Shown: piece by piece, positions 1-7,150 of the stretch
Numbering within the stretch: the first letter of the stretch is position 1
Layout of the letters: each line of letters begins with the position of its first letter
IMG/VR virus record: IMGVR_UViG_3300028840_002926
Location: 1-37,877 of that record
Length of the DNA stretch: 37,877 nucleotides
From: a virus
Reading direction: 5' to 3' (one strand)
Notes under the pieces: generated by a model
Database searches by the model: none
What the model saw: the letters and a program-made list of their open reading frames with translations, nothing else
Told to the model about the DNA's origin: nothing
Position numbers and translations under genes: made by a program

Positions 1-120
1 CGCAACATCGACTACTGGAGCAAGGGCCCTGGGCGCGAGCGGTATATAGAGGACTCGCGCGGGCGCTACGACCTGACGCAGCTCGAGAATACTGCGCCGC
101 CAGCTGGAGGTAAGCTGTGA
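1..120 (+). CDS. C-terminal end of an upstream structural gene (partial)
   Basis: The window opens inside a reading frame that reads through 39 codons and stops at TGA 118-120. The tail contains the residues NIDYW and ends APPAGGKL, with no recognisable domain. The stop overlaps the GTG start of the next gene by 4 bp (GTGA), the usual translational coupling in this genome, which supports the frame. Because the next gene is a baseplate/tail protein, this is inferred to be the end of another tail or baseplate gene. The function cannot be read from so little sequence. Confidence 0.65.
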   Translation, partial: RNIDYWSKGPGRERYIEDSRGRYDLTQLENTAPPAGGKL

Positions 121-3065
121 GTGGGTCCGTCTTCTTCGGTTTCGACGGCGTCGAGTTCGGCTCTGACACCGCGGCACCTTACTTCGCCAACCGCGACCCG
201 GCCGCAGGATCGACGGGGCACCCGATCGCTGACCCCGCGATCTTCGACATTAAGGACGACGGTTCCGACGTCGTTTTCAACACCATTGTCCTCAACATCA
301 ATCGCGGCGCGGGCGTGCAGCTCGCATACACCGGCTCGACTGGCCTGTGGTCGAATGGCTACACGGGTACGGTCACTGAGCTGACCGACGGCGGCCGCAA
401 GTATTACCGCTTTTCAGTCACACCTCCAGGTGGGACCTGGCCGAACCTCCAGCTGCTCACATTCGGCGCAGTGGCCGAAGACGTCGTCGGCCATGTGATG
501 AATGATTCGTACACGGCGACGACGGCCGACGAGGCGGCGCCGTATGTGACGAATCGAGACCCAGCGCCAGATGCTACCGGAGTAGCGTCGGACGCCCCGG
601 TCAACTTCGACGTGGAGGATGATCATTCGGGGCCTGACCTCTCGACGCTCTGGGTGCGCCTGGGCGGCCTGGTGGCGATCAATGGCGGCGTGGCCCAGGC
701 CGGGTTCACCGGCAGCTCCGCCGCACTGGTGGGCGGTAAGATCGAAGTAAGCGTCGTGCCCGACATTGGGTATGAGTCTGAATCCACGCAGCTGGTGGAG
801 CTGGTGGTTTACGACACCGCGGCGGTGCCGAACCAACTCTCGACGTCGTGGGGCTTCACGGTCGAAGAGCTGCCGGTAGCTAGAGAGACCGGCTTCTTGG
901 AGGCCTGGACGGATGTCGTCGGGACCATCGACAACGAGATCGGCGGGATGCGTGCCACGCGACTTCTCGCGGCCGCGGCCATTGGCGTTACGACGGTCGA
1001 GGTCGAAACCACCCACGGGTGGGAGGACTCTGGCAAGATCGGCATTGACGGCGTCGTCTACCGATACTCTGGAAAGACGGCCTCGACGCTCACCGGCCTG
1101 ACGCACGTGTTCAACGGCGCTACCGTCTCCGGCCTCAAGAAGGGCCACGAGATCGAAGCGGCCGTGCTCGACCTCACCCAGACCTACTCCGCCCTGGACA
1201 ACCTCCGGCGCGCGATGTGGGTCAACTACGCCGAAGGGGAAGACCTCACCACCATCGGCCGCAACTATGGTGTCTCCAGGTTGCCGGAGATGGCTGACGA
1301 CGACGTCTTCCGCGAAGTGGTGAAGGTCTTAGCCTACAACCCGAAGGGCACTACCTATGGGATCGAGCTGCTGCTCGACGTCATGCTCGGGTCGGGCAAC
1401 TACGAAATCTTCGAGGACTTGATCGCCTTCAACAATACGATCTTCGTCAACATCGACGCCGACGCCGTGATTAATGACGAAGTACAGGGGAAGGCGATAC
1501 TCGAGGCGACGGAGAGCGTTCGGGCCGTCAGCGACTACGCCGTCACCCTGGGGTCAGAACCCGACGCTGTCGGTAGCGTGGTGCTGCGAGACGAGCGCAT
1601 CGACACCGTGCTGCTGACTCCGCCGGCAACGGTGCAGCGCCCGAGCGCGTTCAACGCCATCGACTACGATGGGGAGACTCCACCCGGCCGCCAGGTCTGG
1701 CTCTTCGTGGGCACGACCGAGGCGACCGAGGTGAACCTCATTGCGGCTGAGGGCGCGGTAGAGATCTCTTCGCTGGCCCAGGTCCAGTACCGGCGCGAGC
1801 TGCGTGTGCAGCCTGAGTCTCGCGTGCGCTTCGGTGCAACGGTCACCGTCCCAACTACGGGTACGCCGGAGAGCAGCAACCCGAACCAGGCGGCCATGCT
1901 GCTTCACGACACGGCCAGGGCCATCGGCTGGGGCATCGACTCCGACACCGGCAGCACCTTCAAGCTGGGACTGGTCGACACAACCGGCAACAGCTTCATC
2001 GGCACGGCCCTGGTGCTCAACCGGGACACCTACTACGACGTCGAGGTGGTGAAGAGCCGCGACGGCGCTCGGGTGCAGCTCAAGGTCGACGGCGTAGTGC
2101 GGCAGGACGTGGCCTACAGCGCCTTCCCGGTGACGGCCGGTACGAACCACAAGGTGGACGTGGGCAATGCGGCCGGGGCGCTGACGAGCAGCGCGGACCT
2201 CCGCTTCAAGCGGCTGCGGGTGCACGTGACCACCGACACCGACTACTGGGCGGCGCGTGGCGCGGCGGGCTCGGTGGCGACTGCGAGCCCGGACCAGTTC
2301 GACTGCGGTATCTTCGGCTTCTTCCTCAATCCGGCCGACGAGACGAAAAGGCTGGAAATCAAGACCTCGGCCGCAACCAACCCCCAAGGGGGTAACAACA
2401 AGGGTCGCTGGCTGGTCAACGATGTCATCACTTCGGACGTGGTCGAGCTGCTCGGTGAGCAGCAGACCGGTGCCCAGGTGGACGGCGCCCAGCCGACCCG
2501 CATCACCATCCCCGACAGCCGCCGGGCTTTCAAGTTTCCCGATGACCTGGGGAAGAAGGTGGTGCTCACCGACGCAGACATCCCGGCCAACGATGGCGAG
2601 TATGTGATCTCCGTGCTGCGTGACCCGGACACGCTCGCCGACCTGGCGGCCGCTGACACGCCGCTCGAGAGCTACACGAACGTCTGCGAGGTCGTCGGGG
2701 CCTCCTTCGCTTCGGAAGCAGAGATCGATTGGAAGCTCAAGCCGGTGTTCGTCACCGAGGCGGGCCTGGAGTGGGAGCTGTCGGACGCAGGCGGCTTCGC
2801 GGCCGCCACGGCAACGATGCGCCAGACGCTTCCGTTGACGACGGGTAGCGTGGCGAGGGTCTTCGATGTCCTCGCCACCCATTTACCGACCGCGCAGATC
2901 CTGCCACTATCCGAGGCGATGAATTTCCTCGTGAGTGAAGGACCGCCGCCGACGTTCGACTACTACCCGTTCTATCTGACAGTGCCCTGGGGGTACATTC
3001 AGAGCTACGTGGACGATATCACGGTCGCCGGCGTCATCGCCGAGATCGAAATGACGACGGGGTAG
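117..3065 (+). CDS. Large mosaic tail/baseplate protein (Ig-like + gpI-like + LamG-like)
   Basis: A 982-residue virion protein. Residues about 20-130 and 140-255 are two tandem bacterial Ig-like beta domains, each opening with a PY-x(3)-NRDPA motif and carrying a D-DD turn. Residues about 256-480 hold an alpha-helical segment (LTTIGRNYGV, then a region ending LLLDVMLGS) that resembles tail protein I / baseplate wedge proteins. Residues about 540-705 look like a concanavalin/LamG-type sandwich (YYDVEVVKS, VQLKVDGV). The rest is unassigned. It starts at a GTG overlapping the previous stop and lies 4 bp before the fibre gene. It probably sits at the tail tip or baseplate, with the beta domains exposed for surface binding. 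The structural role is well supported; each domain name rests on pattern recognition only. Confidence 0.7.
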   Translation: MSGSVFFGFDGVEFGSDTAAPYFANRDPAAGSTGHPIADPAIFDIKDDGSDVVFNTIVLNINRGAGVQLAYTGSTGLWSNGYTGTVTELTDGGRKYYRFSVTPPGGTWPNLQLLTFGAVAEDVVGHVMNDSYTATTADEAAPYVTNRDPAPDATGVASDAPVNFDVEDDHSGPDLSTLWVRLGGLVAINGGVAQAGFTGSSAALVGGKIEVSVVPDIGYESESTQLVELVVYDTAAVPNQLSTSWGFTVEELPVARETGFLEAWTDVVGTIDNEIGGMRATRLLAAAAIGVTTVEVETTHGWEDSGKIGIDGVVYRYSGKTASTLTGLTHVFNGATVSGLKKGHEIEAAVLDLTQTYSALDNLRRAMWVNYAEGEDLTTIGRNYGVSRLPEMADDDVFREVVKVLAYNPKGTTYGIELLLDVMLGSGNYEIFEDLIAFNNTIFVNIDADAVINDEVQGKAILEATESVRAVSDYAVTLGSEPDAVGSVVLRDERIDTVLLTPPATVQRPSAFNAIDYDGETPPGRQVWLFVGTTEATEVNLIAAEGAVEISSLAQVQYRRELRVQPESRVRFGATVTVPTTGTPESSNPNQAAMLLHDTARAIGWGIDSDTGSTFKLGLVDTTGNSFIGTALVLNRDTYYDVEVVKSRDGARVQLKVDGVVRQDVAYSAFPVTAGTNHKVDVGNAAGALTSSADLRFKRLRVHVTTDTDYWAARGAAGSVATASPDQFDCGIFGFFLNPADETKRLEIKTSAATNPQGGNNKGRWLVNDVITSDVVELLGEQQTGAQVDGAQPTRITIPDSRRAFKFPDDLGKKVVLTDADIPANDGEYVISVLRDPDTLADLAAADTPLESYTNVCEVVGASFASEAEIDWKLKPVFVTEAGLEWELSDAGGFAAATATMRQTLPLTTGSVARVFDVLATHLPTAQILPLSEAMNFLVSEGPPPTFDYYPFYLTVPWGYIQSYVDDITVAGVIAEIEMTTG

Positions 3066-3069
3066 CAAG

Positions 3070-5424
3070 ATGCACGACCTGTTGAGAGTGGACGCCAACG
3101 AGCGCGTTGACCTGCGCGACTTTCAGTTCGCGGTCAAGAACGCGATGGAAGACAACAGCCGCCAGCTCGCGGCCAACTTCCTCACCAGCCCGGCTGGTGT
3201 GAGGGCGTGGATCGTCGACGGCTTCGCTATGTCTGACGGTGGCGCGAGTCAGCTCGTGGTGCAGAACGGCGTGGCCTTCATCAGCATGGACCGCGACGGC
3301 GAGGTGCTCGAGGGGGTGCTGGCTACCGAGGGCGACGCGTCGAGAACGCTCGACCTCACTGGTTATTCCAACGCCGTGCACGGCATCTACCTGCGCTTCT
3401 CCCAGGTCGAGGGCGAGGAGAAGGGCCGCATCTTCTGGAACAGCGGTTCGGACACCGAATATAGCCAGTCGGTGACGACGCGCTACCTGGCCAACTGGGC
3501 AGTGCGCGTTGAGCGGACCAACCCCGGAAGCGACTGGCTCAAGATCGGCGAGGTCAACCCGACGAACATCGCCGGGACGCTCACCGACCAGCGCAACTTC
3601 TACTTCGAGGGCAAGGTAGACGACGCGTACGCTACCACCTGGGGCGGCGGCACTGACCGCAACGCCGACCGGCAGCAGTACGGCATTAAGGATCTACAGA
3701 CCTTCGTCGACATGACGAAGGAGGCCTTCGAAGAGCTGCGCTCCAGCTCGGGCAACCGCCGCTGGTGGGAGGCGGGCATCCGCGACCTCGACCTCGATAC
3801 CGGGCCGCTGCGCGTCGGCTTCACCGGGGGCTCGCCGCCGGACGCGAAGTCGGTCATGGTCGGCGACGACGGCTTCTACATGGGGCTGCTCGTTGGCGGC
3901 ACCACGCCCTATATCAACTTCGATTCGGGCGACCAGCTCTTCTACTCGCGCTCGTTGAATCAATGGCAGTGGAATATCAGCGGCTGGCGCATGAAGCTCG
4001 GTACCGATGGGCTCATTCTGGCCCAGGGTCTTGTCGTAGGATACGACGGGACGCCGGCTAATGATCAGGTGTGCGTCGGCGACCTCAATTTCAAGCTCGA
4101 TTTCAACGCGAGCCTCCCGCAGCTCAACTTCGATTCGGGCGACCGGCTCGAGTATGACCGGACGGGTAACGCTTACAACTTCCGCATTGGCGGGACGCTC
4201 GTTGGCCAGTTCCAGACCAATGGGCTAGTCCTCGACAACAATGGGATCATCGCCGGCTACCAGGGCACGCCTTCGGGGACGCTGGCGGCATTCGGCGCCA
4301 GCCCGTCCTATCAGATGTTGCTCAACTGGAGCAGCGATCAGCTCCCGCTATTCCAGTTTGACCCCAATGACTTCATCCGTTACGACCGGACAAATAACCT
4401 GATGGACTTCGTCCTTGGCGGGGCGACCTTCCTCTCCCTCGACGATGATCCGCCGGCACCGCGGCAGAAGTACGTCAAGGCACACCAGGACTTCATCGTC
4501 GAAGATGACGACTTCGCGCTGGCCATGAGCACGAACCCGAGCATCTTCTTCGACGGGTACACCAGCCTGCTCGCCGACGACGTCGACTATATGACCTTCC
4601 GTCGCAGCGACGACACCAAGGGTCAGTGGGAGCTGATCATCGCAACGGGCGTGGCGCTTGGGGCTAACTGCCCCAATGGGACGCAGTCGTCAGCGCAGGC
4701 CTGGGCGCGAGGCCGCTTCTCGGTGGGCTTTGACCCGGCCGCGGCTTTCGTGGCGCCGGACTACTCGCTCAGCGTCGGCAGCGGCGCTTTCTACATGTCG
4801 GAGTGGGAGGCGGGCCTCACCGACCCGCACATCGCTTTCGACGGCGTGGCCGACAGTCTCCTGTACGATCGGAGCGCCAATGAGTTCCATTTTCAGGTCG
4901 TCAGCAACGTGCGGGCGAAGGTCACTCAGATCGGCGTCATGCCGGGCGCGAATGACACGCATTACCTGGGCTACACTGGTACCGACTGGTTCGCCGGCGT
5001 ATATGCGCGCCATGGCGCGTTTAAGGAGGATCTTCAGGAACTCACCTCGGACACCCAGGTCATTATGCGCTGCGGTCAGAATGCCGTCGTCGCACGGGGG
5101 CGTATCGGGAACAACGGTACGCCGGGGGTGCAAGCTGTCATCGGGGATCACTTCAACATCATCAATGCGGTGATTCAGACGGCGGTGTCCCCGCACACGA
5201 TTGTGGTGACCTTCGATCGGCATCTCGACGTGAACGATTCGGTCCACGCCGAGTTCGTCAATGACGCGAGCGGGACATTCTCGAAGTGGAAGACCGCAGT
5301 GCGCTTCATCAGCACGAACCAGATCGAGATTCAGGGGTACGACACCGCGGCGCACACGCAGGGGATACCAATCACCGACGTGCTGGTCACTGTCATTGGG
5401 AAGCCCAACACTCTGGTGACATAA
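3070..5424 (+). CDS. Tail fibre / receptor-binding-type structural protein with internal repeats
   Basis: A 784-residue protein directly downstream of the baseplate-like gene. The N-terminal part (1-200) reads like a fibre attachment domain. The middle contains at least four diverged copies of a unit of the form (I/L/F)-x-F-D-x(3)-D-x-(L/I)-x-Y-(S/D)-R-x(8-10)-F-x-(I/V/L)-x-G-G, at about residues 280, 350, 425 and 590. Such Asp-rich repeats are typical of elongated trimeric fibres. Two copies share a 21-bp identical DNA block (near 3911 and 4121), suggesting recent duplication or homogenisation. The C-terminal region (about 690-784) is beta-rich and could be a knob. No chaperone gene is visible next to it. 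Receptor binding is inferred from position and architecture. Confidence 0.65.
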   Translation: MHDLLRVDANERVDLRDFQFAVKNAMEDNSRQLAANFLTSPAGVRAWIVDGFAMSDGGASQLVVQNGVAFISMDRDGEVLEGVLATEGDASRTLDLTGYSNAVHGIYLRFSQVEGEEKGRIFWNSGSDTEYSQSVTTRYLANWAVRVERTNPGSDWLKIGEVNPTNIAGTLTDQRNFYFEGKVDDAYATTWGGGTDRNADRQQYGIKDLQTFVDMTKEAFEELRSSSGNRRWWEAGIRDLDLDTGPLRVGFTGGSPPDAKSVMVGDDGFYMGLLVGGTTPYINFDSGDQLFYSRSLNQWQWNISGWRMKLGTDGLILAQGLVVGYDGTPANDQVCVGDLNFKLDFNASLPQLNFDSGDRLEYDRTGNAYNFRIGGTLVGQFQTNGLVLDNNGIIAGYQGTPSGTLAAFGASPSYQMLLNWSSDQLPLFQFDPNDFIRYDRTNNLMDFVLGGATFLSLDDDPPAPRQKYVKAHQDFIVEDDDFALAMSTNPSIFFDGYTSLLADDVDYMTFRRSDDTKGQWELIIATGVALGANCPNGTQSSAQAWARGRFSVGFDPAAAFVAPDYSLSVGSGAFYMSEWEAGLTDPHIAFDGVADSLLYDRSANEFHFQVVSNVRAKVTQIGVMPGANDTHYLGYTGTDWFAGVYARHGAFKEDLQELTSDTQVIMRCGQNAVVARGRIGNNGTPGVQAVIGDHFNIINAVIQTAVSPHTIVVTFDRHLDVNDSVHAEFVNDASGTFSKWKTAVRFISTNQIEIQGYDTAAHTQGIPITDVLVTVIGKPNTLVT

Positions 5425-5438
5425 CAAGGGGACAGACG

Positions 5439-5771
5439 ATGAAGATGGCAGAGTTCAAGGAGGCAGTGCAGGCGCTGCTCGACGGGAAGGCTGGTGGAGA
5501 CCCAGTCATCGACTTCGTAGTTGAGAAGTACCGGGCTGCGCGCCTGGAGTTCGCCCAGGCAGCGACCGAGCTGCAAAAGGTGGAACGCACAGCCGCGTCG
5601 CTGCGCACCCAGGCTACCCGAGCGGAAGGAAAGGTCTCGGGGTACGCTCGAGACCTCGAGCAACTCTTGGGGCTGGAGGAAGACGATGGCGGAAGAAGAG
5701 CGGAACGGGGAGATGGAGCTGGACGGGGGAACAGTGCCGGAGACGGAGAGCGGCCCGCAGCTGACGCTTGA
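5439..5771 (+). CDS. Small coiled-coil protein at the head of the lysis cassette
   Basis: A 110-residue protein starting at ATG 5439 (MKMAEFKEAV) behind an AGGGGAC ribosome site; an upstream in-frame ATG lies inside the fibre gene and has no such site. Residues about 30-85 are heptad-rich with many Ala, Glu, Leu and Gln, and should form a coiled coil. The C-terminal 30 residues are Gly/Arg/Asp-rich and disordered-looking. That tail is encoded where the gene overlaps the downstream membrane protein by 86 bp, so its sequence may be constrained by the other frame. Not recognised; its position between the fibre and a holin-like gene suggests a late or lysis-associated role. Confidence 0.6.
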   Translation: MKMAEFKEAVQALLDGKAGGDPVIDFVVEKYRAARLEFAQAATELQKVERTAASLRTQATRAEGKVSGYARDLEQLLGLEEDDGGRRAERGDGAGRGNSAGDGERPAADA

Positions 5772-6030
5772 GGAGCTGCAAGAGATCCTCGAGAACGCGC
5801 GCGAAGAGCCGATGAAGCTCGCCGCGCTGGGTGTCCAGCTGCTGCGCAAGCTCAGCAGCACCACACGCCTCGCGTTCATGGCGCTGATGCTGTTGGCGCT
5901 GGCGATGTGGTCGCCGTGGTTCGGCGGGTCGGTCGAGATCCCGTCGACCATGCAGACCGTGCTGCTCGGCGTGATGGGCGCGCTGCTTGGCGGCAAGGCC
6001 ACCAGCGCATGGCGCGCCGGCCGGGAGTAG
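5686..6030 (+). CDS. Holin-like two-transmembrane protein
   Basis: A 114-residue protein starting at ATG 5686, preceded by GGAGGAAGACG. The N-terminal 40 residues are acidic. Residues about 62-79 (LAFMALMLL...MWSPWF) and about 88-103 (TMQTVLLGVMGALLGG) are two hydrophobic membrane segments joined by a short loop, and the C-terminus is short and basic (SAWRAGRE). Two segments with a charged C-terminus and a total near 100 residues match class II holins, which form the inner-membrane lesion that releases endolysin. The neighbouring spanin-like genes support this. No amidase lies next to it; the only endolysin candidate is at 28983-30059. An ordinary small virion-associated membrane protein is the alternative. 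Confidence 0.6.
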   Translation: MAEEERNGEMELDGGTVPETESGPQLTLEELQEILENAREEPMKLAALGVQLLRKLSSTTRLAFMALMLLALAMWSPWFGGSVEIPSTMQTVLLGVMGALLGGKATSAWRAGRE

Positions 6031-6051
6031 ACCGCGCCCGGGGGAGGCAAC

Positions 6052-6426
6052 GTGTTCCTGCCATTTCTCGAGAAAGTCTGGAACGGCATCAAGGCGGCTG
6101 CCCGCTGGTGCGTCGATCACTGGTACGTGCCCCTCTTCGTGGTGGGCGTCGTGCTCGGCTTCATATTGTCTGGAAAGCTGCGCTCGCGCGGCGGCCCGAC
6201 CGAGCGCACCAAGGTCGAGCTGGAGGCCATCAAGGCGAAGGCCGACGCGCGCAAGCTCGCGGCCGACCGCGGCCACAGCGCAGCCAAGGCGGAGGTCACC
6301 GCCAGGTACGTGCGCCGGCGCGAGCAGCTCAACGAAGAGCAGAGGAAGGAAGCGGAGGCCCTACGTGAAGACCCACAAGCTCTGGCTGCCTATCTGGTCC
6401 GCGCTGGCGCTCGCAGTCGCCGCTGA
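6052..6426 (+). CDS. Inner-membrane coiled-coil protein, i-spanin-like
   Basis: A 124-residue protein from GTG 6052, behind GGGGGAGGCAA. Residues 25-40 (YVPLFVVGVVLGFILS) form one membrane segment, followed by a basic, Ala/Glu/Lys-rich helix to the C-terminus (VELEAIKAKADARK, REQLNEEQRKEAEAL). One N-terminal transmembrane helix plus a long charged helical domain is the architecture of i-spanins (Rz), which span the periplasm and act in the last lysis step. Its 3' end overlaps the start of the next gene by 62 bp in another frame, recalling the Rz/Rz1 nested layout. The coiled coil is also compatible with other roles, and the spanin call rests on topology and position. Confidence 0.5.
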   Translation: MFLPFLEKVWNGIKAAARWCVDHWYVPLFVVGVVLGFILSGKLRSRGGPTERTKVELEAIKAKADARKLAADRGHSAAKAEVTARYVRRREQLNEEQRKEAEALREDPQALAAYLVRAGARSRR

Positions 6427-6835
6427 GGCGCGCCCACAGCCCGCAGAGGCCTGCGACCCGGACGAGCCTACCCACTGCGCCGTCCCGCTGGGCGAGGGCG
6501 CCCCTGCGCCCTTCACCGGCCAGCTGGTGACCACGCCCCTGGCCATCAGCCTGGGACAGAAGGCGGAGAAGTGCAGCGCCTGGACCCAGCTCGAGGTTGA
6601 GCGCGTTGCCGAGCTGGGCGCGGCCAACCTCACGCACGAGAAGGAGCTGCGCACCATCGACCGGGACGCGTGCCGCGAGAAGACGGAAAGCCTGGAAAAG
6701 GCGCTCGAGGAAGTCGAGGCCAGGCCGTGGTGGGAGCACCCGGCCGTCGTCGCGACCGCGGCCATCGTCGGCACCACCGTCGTGCTCACAGGGCTCTACA
6801 TCGCGGCCGTGAAGACGATCCAGACACTCGAGTGA
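6365..6835 (+). CDS. Exported protein with C-terminal membrane anchor, spanin-like
   Basis: A 156-residue protein. The chosen start is GTG 6365, 7 bases after AGCGGAGG; no nearer ATG exists in frame. Residues 1-22 form a signal sequence (KTHKLWLPIWSALALAVAAEA). A mature region with Cys at 30, 38, 70 and 103 follows, then a charged helical stretch (about 72-120) and a hydrophobic segment at about 127-149. Signal peptide plus periplasmic helix plus C-terminal membrane anchor resembles unimolecular spanins, although the residues before Cys30 (AEAC) do not fit the lipobox rule well. It overlaps the preceding i-spanin-like gene by 62 bp. A two-protein spanin system with this as partner is equally possible. 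Confidence 0.5.
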   Translation: MKTHKLWLPIWSALALAVAAEARPQPAEACDPDEPTHCAVPLGEGAPAPFTGQLVTTPLAISLGQKAEKCSAWTQLEVERVAELGAANLTHEKELRTIDRDACREKTESLEKALEEVEARPWWEHPAVVATAAIVGTTVVLTGLYIAAVKTIQTLE

Positions 6836-6854
6836 GCAGAAATTTCAACCCGCC

Positions 6855-6884
6855 TGTAACGATCGCGTCCGCGATGTGTTTTAT
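6855..6884 (+). promoter_or_regulatory. Shared promoter-like element, copy 1
   Basis: TGTAACG (6855-6861), 13 bases, then TGTGTTTTAT (6875-6884). The same two boxes with exactly the same 13-base spacing recur at 8640-8669 and 14427-14456. Read as a promoter, TGTAAC and TTTTAT would be separated by 18 bp. Here it lies 19 bp after the end of the lysis cassette and ahead of the hairpin-rich non-coding stretch and the helicase gene. No experiment or database supports the assignment; the evidence is repetition at fixed spacing in intergenic positions. Confidence 0.6.
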
Positions 6885-6914
6885 CTGGTATGAGCTTTCG
6901 GGTTCATCGCCCAA

Positions 6915-7119
6915 CCGCCCCCAGACAGCGCAGAGCGCTTAGGGGGCGGAAGAGCACCGTAAGGGTCCCGTACATGTCTATGTACGGGTCCCTAACGGGA
7001 TCCAAACGGAGACGCATACGGAGTATGAGTCGAGACGTTTCCAGACACTGACGGAAAGCGTACCGAGAGGTGGAAGCCACCTCTCGGTAGCGGGCTTCGC
7101 CCGCTGCTCTCGTACGCTT
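6915..7119 (+). ncRNA. Candidate structured non-coding RNA / leader
   Basis: The 315 bp between 6835 and 7151 hold no convincing gene but many hairpins. A: CCGCCCCC 6915-6922 with GGGGGCGG 6942-6949. B: 6962-6975 with 6980-6993, 14 bp with one T-T mismatch and a 4-base loop. C: CATAC 7015-7019 with GTATG 7023-7027. D: 7061-7073 with 7077-7089, a perfect 13-bp stem with loop AAG. E: GCGGGC 7090-7095 with GCCCGC 7099-7104. F: AAGCGTAC 7056-7063 with GTACGCTT 7112-7119, which would close D and E into a three-way junction (its three inner pairs compete with D). None is followed by a run of Ts, so they are not ordinary intrinsic terminators. The promoter-like element at 6855-6884 would transcribe them. 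It could be a small RNA or the long leader of the helicase gene. Confidence 0.45.
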
Positions 7120-7150
7120 CGCGTTAGCCTGGGGGAGAGGGCTTCTTCGG

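Noticed and set aside
6915-7104. Hairpins read as intrinsic terminators of the lysis operon
   Set aside because: None is followed by a run of Ts; kept as a structured RNA candidate instead.
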